Of a stretch of DNA of 9,245 bases, positions 1-5,415 are shown one piece after another. The stretch is from CAZTDU01 sp050248795. Lineage in GTDB: Bacteria; Pseudomonadota; Gammaproteobacteria; Burkholderiales; SG8-39. The stretch covers positions 1-9,245 of the forward strand of contig JBFWRS010000082.1 in NCBI GenBank assembly GCA_050248795.1. Reading direction: 5' to 3'. Below the pieces are notes generated by a model. It did not search any database. It saw only the letters and a program-made list of their open reading frames with translations, and was not told the DNA's origin. Positions within the stretch are counted from its first letter, which is position 1. Each line of letters begins with the position of its first letter. The position numbers and the translations under genes are program-made.

Positions 1-102
1 GATTGGCGTCTGCGCGATCGCCGGACCGGTGCACAACGTCAACGTTGCAGCGACTGCGGCCAGAACACGTCTAAGATAGCTTTTTACCTCACCGCATTTC
101 AT
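1..102 (-). CDS. Exported protein with Sec signal peptide, 3' end beyond window
   Basis: Only the first 34 codons are present. They begin MKCGEVKSYLRR, followed by a hydrophobic core (VLAAVAATLTLCTGP) and an AIA-QTP signal peptidase I type cleavage site after about residue 30. The Cys in the core does not sit in a proper lipobox, so a lipoprotein is less likely. A near-consensus ribosome site at 108-114 supports the start. The gene follows iorB by 54 bases on the same strand and probably belongs to the operon. In aromatic-compound clusters a gene here is often a periplasmic solute-binding protein of a transporter, but nothing in the 34 residues identifies the family, so the function is left open. 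Confidence 0.7.
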   Translation of the reverse strand, partial: MKCGEVKSYLRRVLAAVAATLTLCTGPAIAQTPI

Positions 103-107
103 GATTA

Positions 108-114
108 CTCCTCC
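108..114 (-). promoter_or_regulatory. Strong ribosome binding site of the leftmost gene
   Basis: GGAGGAG, close to a perfect match to the 16S anti-Shine-Dalgarno sequence, lies five bases before ATG 102. It is the strongest ribosome site in the window and the main evidence that the short frame at the left edge is a gene. Confidence 0.75.
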
Positions 115-115
115 A

Positions 116-133
116 AGTTTCGGTTGAGAAACT
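116..133 (-). other. Small hairpin just upstream of the next ribosome site
   Basis: AGTTTC and GAAACT form a 6-bp stem with a 6-base loop, two bases before the GGAGGAG ribosome site of the leftmost gene. It has no following T-run, so it is not a terminator, and it is short enough to be chance. Confidence 0.25.
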
Positions 134-156
134 CCTACCAAACCGACGGTCTTTGA

Positions 157-1629
157 TCAAATCGATTTCGATAGCCAAACTACTGGCTTGGCATGGTTGA
201 CAGGGTGGCCTAGACAAGATGAAAGCGCCTTGCCATCCGGATCAACGAGGGCCGCTTCGCGCGCCTTGCGGATGGCCGCCGCCTGCTCGCGCGGACTCGA
301 GGTGCCGGGGTTCTGTATTAGTGCGTCCACGATCGCAATGTAGTTGGCCTTGCCGCGGCGGTGGGTTTCACCGTAGCCCTTGATTAGGCGGGCGCACTCA
401 GCCACCTCCAGAGCGAGAGCCGGGTCGCGCCTCGCCGCGTTGGCGACCAGTCCGAGCCAGCCGTCGATCGATTGCTGCTCCTCGCGGTATCGATGGCTCA
501 TCGGCCGCCAGGGCTTGAGCCAAGCGAGCGAGCGGACCAGCAGGCCACCGGAAAGGCTCGAGGTCTTGATGTGCATGCCCAAGTTGTAGGCGTCGAGCTT
601 GCCGCGCCGCTCAGCCCAGGAAACGAGCCTCGCGCCGAGAAAGCCGGGAAGAATGGAGGCGAGCTCTTCGATACCGGGCTTCAGGTAATCGATAACCACC
701 ACCGGCTCGCCGTCCTTGGCTCCGACCTCCAGACGCACGCGCTCGAAGCGGCTCGCCCGCGTCTTTAGGTCGGCGACGCGGATGATGTCCTCGTAGGCCA
801 TCCATAGCGCAAGGTACCGGGCGACCTCGGCTGCGAGCTTCGGATCGCCTGACAGAAACGGCTTCATCCGCTGCTGATAGAGGGCGGCGTACCCCTCGCC
901 CTGATAGTCCTTCAGCCTTTCCGTACCTATCTTGAGGATCTCATCGAGATGGGCGGCCCGTTTCGGCGGCGCTGGCTGCGCCGGCGCGGGGCGCTGGCCG
1001 GCGGCGATATCGAAACCTGCCGCGAAGCCGCGCAGACTGGCTTCCGCGCCGCGCGTGCCGTCGCGAATCGCCTGCTCAAAAGCCGCGCGCGGCAACGGGA
1101 GCGCGCCACTGCCTGCCATGGCGCCAAAGAGCACCGCGTTGATCACGGTGTCGCTTTCCTGTGCGAGCTTGCGCATGTCGAAAAGCACGGCCTTCTTCGC
1201 CAGCTCGCCGGCGGCACTGATCACGCGCTCGCTATCGAAGCGGCCATCGCCCATCTGCATCTTCTCGACGGTGGCGTAGATGCGATGCGTGGAGGCGATC
1301 AGCGTAGTGCGCTGCGGGCTAACGTAGCCGCTCTGCATCGCACGACCAGCCTCGATGAGTTCCGAAGCCACCAATATGTCTACGTTGCCCGGACTTGGCG
1401 TGAGAGACAGGACCGGCTCTCTCCCATTTAGCTCGCTTTTCAACACAGGAAATATCTCAATGTAGTACGTCGTGGCGCCGGTGCGCTGGGCAACCCCGGG
1501 AATCGACGTCGCCTGTGCGGGATAGGCGCACTGCTTCGCGGCTTCCATCAGCCAGTCGGCCATCGTCCCTCCGCCTTCGCCGCCGAGCGCGGCAATCAGC
1601 ACCGCGATGGGGCGATCGGGTAAGCTCAT
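157..1629 (-). CDS. iorB: Indolepyruvate (arylpyruvate):ferredoxin oxidoreductase, beta subunit with C-terminal extension
   Basis: This 490-residue protein is the gamma-type partner of IorA in the 2-oxoacid:acceptor oxidoreductase family. The N-terminal ~200 residues carry the family glycine loop (LGGEGGGTMADWL, 15-27) and IPGVAQRTGATTYY, the counterpart of the usual GMAQRGG segment. The C-terminal ~250 residues, after a Pro/Ala-rich linker (QRPAPAQPAPPKR), match the extension found in long bacterial IorB proteins and in fused IorA-IorB proteins; archaeal IorB is only about 200 residues. The role of this extension is not known to me. ATG 1629 is chosen over the upstream in-frame start at 1761, because family homology begins there, it overlaps the iorA stop (ATGA), and GGAAAG lies eight bases upstream. 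Stop is TGA at 157. Confidence 0.9.
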   Translation of the reverse strand: MSLPDRPIAVLIAALGGEGGGTMADWLMEAAKQCAYPAQATSIPGVAQRTGATTYYIEIFPVLKSELNGREPVLSLTPSPGNVDILVASELIEAGRAMQSGYVSPQRTTLIASTHRIYATVEKMQMGDGRFDSERVISAAGELAKKAVLFDMRKLAQESDTVINAVLFGAMAGSGALPLPRAAFEQAIRDGTRGAEASLRGFAAGFDIAAGQRPAPAQPAPPKRAAHLDEILKIGTERLKDYQGEGYAALYQQRMKPFLSGDPKLAAEVARYLALWMAYEDIIRVADLKTRASRFERVRLEVGAKDGEPVVVIDYLKPGIEELASILPGFLGARLVSWAERRGKLDAYNLGMHIKTSSLSGGLLVRSLAWLKPWRPMSHRYREEQQSIDGWLGLVANAARRDPALALEVAECARLIKGYGETHRRGKANYIAIVDALIQNPGTSSPREQAAAIRKAREAALVDPDGKALSSCLGHPVNHAKPVVWLSKSI

Positions 1630-3701
1630 GACAATAGCTTTCCAACCTTGGAAACGAATCGGTCCCAAGCAGTTGGATTCTGAATCACCTCTGCCCGGTA
1701 GAACGAAGGGCACAGCGTCGCAGCGTGAGCGTTCGCCCCGCATAGCCCGCAGCCAACGCAACCGTCAATTACCGTAGCGACCGGATCGCTGCGTAACGGA
1801 TCGGGATTATCCTTGATGGTGAGCGTTGGGCAGGCCGATAGGCGGATGCACGAGTGGTCTCCGGTGCAGGTGTCCTCGTCGACGCCGTACTTCACGCGTA
1901 TGTGGCGCTCGCCCCTTGCGAGCTTGCCGGCGACCTCCGGACGCAGCTTGCGCTGGCGTTCAAGCTGGCACTCACCTTCGGCGATAATGACCTTCAGACC
2001 CTTGAATTCTGTGGTCATCGCCTCCTTCAACGTTTTCGTCACTTCGCCGACGCGAAAGTTGTCTACGGTTTTCAACCAGCCGACTCCTACCCCCTTGAGC
2101 GCGCGCTCGATCGCCATATCGTCCGACTTGGATTCGCTGTGTTGCGGGCTGGAGGGCAACTCCTGCGTGCCGGTGGCGGAGCTGTAGCCGTTCTTCATGA
2201 TGACGAGGATGCCGTCGTCCTTGTTGAACACGGCGTTCGCGATGCCGGAGGTCAGGCCGTTGTGCCAGAAGCCGCCGTCGCCCATCATGGTGATGGTGCG
2301 CCGGCTGAACATTGGCTGGATCGACGAATTGGAGGCAAGTCCCAGGCCGTAGCCGACCGTGGTATGGCCGATGTTGAAGGGCGGCAGCGTCGAGAAGGTA
2401 TGGCAGCCGACGTCGGCCGAGAGGTGGAAGGGGCCGGTCTCCTTTTCGGCAATTTTCATCGCCGCGAACACCGGACGTTCCGGGCAGCCGACGCAGAAAC
2501 CGGGCGGGCGTACCGGCACAGGGCCGCTCAGCAGTTGCAGCGCCTTCGCCTTGAGCGAGGCTACGGACTCGATCGCGTGGGCGGCGTTCATGAATCTTGC
2601 GACCCCGGCAAGCATCACTTCGCCCGTGTACTCGCCCGCGAGGGCCAGCAGATCCTTGCCGTGGACTTTGACGCCCTGTATCTCATTTCGTTGCAGCAGG
2701 GCGAGCACCGCGTCCTCGAGGTAGGCAGGCTGCCCCTCTTCGACGATCAGGATAGATTTCTTTCCGCTGCAGAAATCGACGATCTCCTCCGGTACCAGCG
2801 GATAGGTAACGTTCAGGCAGTAGATCGGCACCTGCGAGGTGCCGAACAGGTCGGCGAGCCCGATCGTCTGCAGGGCGCGCAGCGTAGCGTTGTACATGCC
2901 GCCCTGGCAAATGATGCCGACCTCCGAGCGCGCGCCCGTGAAGACTTCGTTGAGGCGGTGCTCGCGGATGAACTTCACCGCCGCCGGCCAGCGCACCTCG
3001 ACTTTGTGCTTCTCCTGCGCATAGGTGGAGGGGGGCATGCAAAGGCGGCCGTAATCGAAGCTCGGGATGGAGATCGGCCTGTTCTTGGAGATCGCCGGGG
3101 CCAGGTTCTTTTTCGTCACAAACGATCCACGCACGTGGCAGGCGCGGATGCGCAGTTCGAGCATCACCGGGGTGCTGGAAGCTTCGGAGAGCTCGAAGCC
3201 TTTTTCGACCATCTCGACGATCTTCGGCAAATTGGGTCTCGGGTCAAGCAGCCACATCTGCGACTTCATAGCGAACGCGTGGCTGCGCTCCTGGATGATG
3301 GATGAACCCTCGCCGTAGTCTTCGCCGAGCACGATCAGCGCGCCGCCCATCACGCCCGCGGAGGCGAGACTGGAAAGCGGATCCGAGGCGACGTTGGTGC
3401 CGACCGTGGATTTGAAGGTGACGGCGCCGCGCAACGGGTAGTTGATAGATGCGCCCAGCATTGCGGCGGCGCCGGCCTCGGAAGCATTAGTCTCAATATG
3501 CACGCCGAGTTGGTCCATGATGTCGCGCGCATCATTCAGCACGTCCATCATGTGCGACACTGGCGCACCCTGGTAGCCGCCGACATAGGAAACGCCCGAT
3601 TGCAGCAGAGCCTTGGTCACCGCGAGGATGCCCTCGCCGTGGAAGATCTCGCCGTCACCTAGCTTGAGTTTTTCAACTTCCTGCTTAAACGATCGTTCCA
3701 T
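1626..3701 (-). CDS. iorA: Indolepyruvate (arylpyruvate):ferredoxin oxidoreductase, alpha subunit
   Basis: This is a 691-residue thiamine-diphosphate enzyme that, with IorB, converts an arylpyruvate plus CoA to arylacetyl-CoA, CO2 and reduced ferredoxin. Domains in order are: an N-terminal pyrimidine-binding domain with GGYQGAPVSH (41-50) and HIETNASEAGAAAML (68-82), whose Glu probably contacts the cofactor; a transketolase C-like middle domain at about 255-380; CVGCPERP at 403-410; the ThDP pyrophosphate motif from GDG at 474-476 to N504; and a C-terminal ferredoxin domain at about 605-670. The ferredoxin cysteines are C612, C618, C624, C648, C651, C654 and C664. The residue expected as the second Cys is Asp615, and the last Cys is spaced x7 rather than x3. 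Length agrees with the family (about 600-720). The stop overlaps the iorB start by ATGA. Phenylpyruvate is the likely substrate given the PadB-like neighbour; indolepyruvate or hydroxyphenylpyruvate are also possible. Confidence 0.9.
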   Translation of the reverse strand: MERSFKQEVEKLKLGDGEIFHGEGILAVTKALLQSGVSYVGGYQGAPVSHMMDVLNDARDIMDQLGVHIETNASEAGAAAMLGASINYPLRGAVTFKSTVGTNVASDPLSSLASAGVMGGALIVLGEDYGEGSSIIQERSHAFAMKSQMWLLDPRPNLPKIVEMVEKGFELSEASSTPVMLELRIRACHVRGSFVTKKNLAPAISKNRPISIPSFDYGRLCMPPSTYAQEKHKVEVRWPAAVKFIREHRLNEVFTGARSEVGIICQGGMYNATLRALQTIGLADLFGTSQVPIYCLNVTYPLVPEEIVDFCSGKKSILIVEEGQPAYLEDAVLALLQRNEIQGVKVHGKDLLALAGEYTGEVMLAGVARFMNAAHAIESVASLKAKALQLLSGPVPVRPPGFCVGCPERPVFAAMKIAEKETGPFHLSADVGCHTFSTLPPFNIGHTTVGYGLGLASNSSIQPMFSRRTITMMGDGGFWHNGLTSGIANAVFNKDDGILVIMKNGYSSATGTQELPSSPQHSESKSDDMAIERALKGVGVGWLKTVDNFRVGEVTKTLKEAMTTEFKGLKVIIAEGECQLERQRKLRPEVAGKLARGERHIRVKYGVDEDTCTGDHSCIRLSACPTLTIKDNPDPLRSDPVATVIDGCVGCGLCGANAHAATLCPSFYRAEVIQNPTAWDRFVSKVGKLLS

Positions 3702-3704
3702 TGT

Positions 3705-3711
3705 CCCCCTT
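3705..3711 (-). promoter_or_regulatory. Ribosome binding site of iorA
   Basis: AAGGGGG lies three bases before ATG 3701. The spacing is short but usable. No other plausible start lies upstream in this frame within the gap. Confidence 0.55.
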
Positions 3712-3732
3712 CACTTGTGCTTCGCTCATCTG

Positions 3733-3772
3733 CTGATCATCAGGCAAAGGAATCTCGCCCCGCGATGATCAG
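3733..3772. repeat. 9-bp inverted repeat in the only sizeable gap of the operon
   Basis: CTGATCATC at 3733-3741 and its exact reverse complement GATGATCAG at 3764-3772 are separated by 22 bases, in the 67-base gap between the fusion gene and iorA. Each arm contains the palindrome TGATCA, and the right arm overlaps the fusion gene's TGA stop. The arms are AT-rich and no T-run follows, so it is not a typical terminator. It could be a regulator site, a weak RNA hairpin that tunes iorA expression, or chance. Confidence 0.4.
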
Positions 3773-5415
3773 GACCCAGCCGGTTTTGGCATCGCCGACG
3801 CATCCATGCGCGCGGGCGCGGCGCGGCTGCCGGAGCCGCGCTGCGGCATGTGCGAGAGTTTCAGTCCCTGCATGTGCGAGGCGCGCACGACGATCTTGAA
3901 CTTCCACAGCGCGCCGCCAGCAATAGTCGCCGCGCCTGCGAGCGCCACGAGGCCGGTCGCCATGGCCGGCACTGCCCACGCGGCGAGCACCAGCACGATC
4001 GGCGCGAGCTGGCCGAACAGCGCCAGCGGCATGGTGATGTCGTCGATGGCCTGGCGCGCCAGCGGCGGGATGCCCTCGGCCTTGGCGCTGTTGCGGTAGT
4101 TGCGCCACAGGCGCGCGTTGACGAAGGCGCCGAGCACGATGCCGCCGGCGGCGATGGCGAGGCCGGCGCTGCCGAGCAGCGCGGTGGCGATTGCCAGCGC
4201 GCCGAAGCCCTCGGCCAGGCCGCTCGCGCCCAGCATCCACGGCATCAGCGGCACGCGCCAGGCCGGGATGCCGCGCGCCATGTGCAGGATCTTCGCCTGG
4301 CAGCCGAGGAACGCCGCCGCGCCCAGCCCGGCGATGGTGAATGCGGCGCGATTGGGCTCGAGCAGGCTCCACAGCACCGCGGGAAAGAACACGAGCGCGG
4401 CGTACAGCTCGCGCGACATCCACGAAGTGTTCGGGCGCGACGCCGCGCGCCAGAAGCGCATCTGCCGGCCGATCTTGAGGAAGACGAAAAAGAGGCCGCT
4501 GGCGACGAGCGCGGCGGAGGCGAAGAGCAGCGCGGGCATGACGCGATCGGGCACCGCGCCCAGCCATAGTGCGAGCACCGAAACGATGGCGAGGCCGCTG
4601 CCGACGCCGCCGAAGATCCAGTTCATCGCCGCGCGCCAGTCCCAGAACTGCTGCACCGCGCCCACCAGCGGGTTCGCCGGGTCGGCGAGGCGCTCCTCCT
4701 CGTCGTCGACGACGCCGGTCTCGCGCCCGGGCACCGCGGGCGTGGTGTACAGGTACTTGATCTGCGGGTCGGTGCCGAGTTCCGCGTTCAACTGCAGGCT
4801 CGGGCGTTCGGCGAGCAGTTGCGACACATGGCTCGCCGGGTCGTTGAAGTCGCCGAACTGGATCGCCTGCGAAATGCATGCGGCCGAACACGCCGGCGTC
4901 GCGTCCGGGTCCACGCCCGGCACGAGACCCTGCGCGATGCCGTCGTCCACGCGTTCCTTGCAGAAGGTACATTTCTGCGCCACGCCGATGCGATCGGGGT
5001 GCGCGGTCGCGGCTTCCTGGCGCGTCAGCGTGGCGCCGCCGTCGTAGTAGCCCTTCGCGTCATGCACGATGGTGCGCGCCTGGTAGGGGCAGGACACCGC
5101 GCAGTAGGCGCAGCCGATGCAGACGTCGTAGTCCATGGTGACGAGACCGTCTTCGCGCTGTTGCGTCGCGCCCGTGGGGCAGACCGGCACGCAAGGGGGT
5201 TCCGCGCAATGCTGGCAGCCGGTGACGAGGAACAGGCGCTCCACGTCGGGGAACTTGCCCTGCTCGATGTCGATGACGCGGCGCCACTGCACGCCGGGCT
5301 GCGTGTCGTTGGCGTGCTTGCAGGCGATGGTGCAGGTCTGGCAGCCGACGCAGCGGTTCAGGTCGATCACCATGCCCCAGCGAGGCACGGTCTTGCCTTC
5401 TTGCGCCGCGCTCAT
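3769..5415 (-). CDS. Fused four-cluster Fe-S subunit and DmsC/NrfD-like membrane anchor (PadC-PadD-like)
   Basis: This 548-residue protein carries electrons from the molybdoenzyme to the quinone pool. Residues 15-190 form a DmsB-type ferredoxin domain with sixteen cysteines in four sets: 22/25/28/32, 67/70/75/79, 99/102/105/109 and 149/152/176/180. These fit four [4Fe-4S] clusters. A linker at about 190-255 leads into about eight hydrophobic segments, roughly 265-286, 293-313, 335-352, 357-376, 396-415, 417-434, 460-482 and 485-503, which resemble the DmsC/NrfD anchor family. A hydrophilic tail closes the protein. The two parts are usually separate genes, so this is a fusion. There is no signal peptide, so the Fe-S domain should face the cytoplasm with its catalytic partner. 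ATG 5415 is chosen because AAAGGA lies five bases upstream, the start overlaps the previous stop (ATGA) and homology begins there; the frame is open further upstream inside the previous gene. The gene is extremely GC-rich in its membrane half. Confidence 0.85.
   Translation of the reverse strand: MSAAQEGKTVPRWGMVIDLNRCVGCQTCTIACKHANDTQPGVQWRRVIDIEQGKFPDVERLFLVTGCQHCAEPPCVPVCPTGATQQREDGLVTMDYDVCIGCAYCAVSCPYQARTIVHDAKGYYDGGATLTRQEAATAHPDRIGVAQKCTFCKERVDDGIAQGLVPGVDPDATPACSAACISQAIQFGDFNDPASHVSQLLAERPSLQLNAELGTDPQIKYLYTTPAVPGRETGVVDDEEERLADPANPLVGAVQQFWDWRAAMNWIFGGVGSGLAIVSVLALWLGAVPDRVMPALLFASAALVASGLFFVFLKIGRQMRFWRAASRPNTSWMSRELYAALVFFPAVLWSLLEPNRAAFTIAGLGAAAFLGCQAKILHMARGIPAWRVPLMPWMLGASGLAEGFGALAIATALLGSAGLAIAAGGIVLGAFVNARLWRNYRNSAKAEGIPPLARQAIDDITMPLALFGQLAPIVLVLAAWAVPAMATGLVALAGAATIAGGALWKFKIVVRASHMQGLKLSHMPQRGSGSRAAPARMDASAMPKPAGS

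Noticed and set aside
103..156. Possible terminator after iorB
   Set aside because: The only hairpin (116-133) has a 6-bp AT-rich stem and is followed by a ribosome site, not a T-run.
1630..1761. Upstream start for iorB at 1761
   Set aside because: The extra 44 residues lie inside the iorA ferredoxin domain and show no homology. ATG 1629 has the ribosome site and the ATGA overlap.
1854..3305. 483-codon open frame on the plus strand antisense to iorA
   Set aside because: The translation is low-complexity and Arg/His/Asp-rich, with no family motifs. It is a shadow of iorA.
3685..3729. 14-codon frame between the fusion gene and iorA
   Set aside because: It has no ribosome site, shows no similarity to known leader peptides and overlaps the iorA start in another frame. 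It is too short to support.
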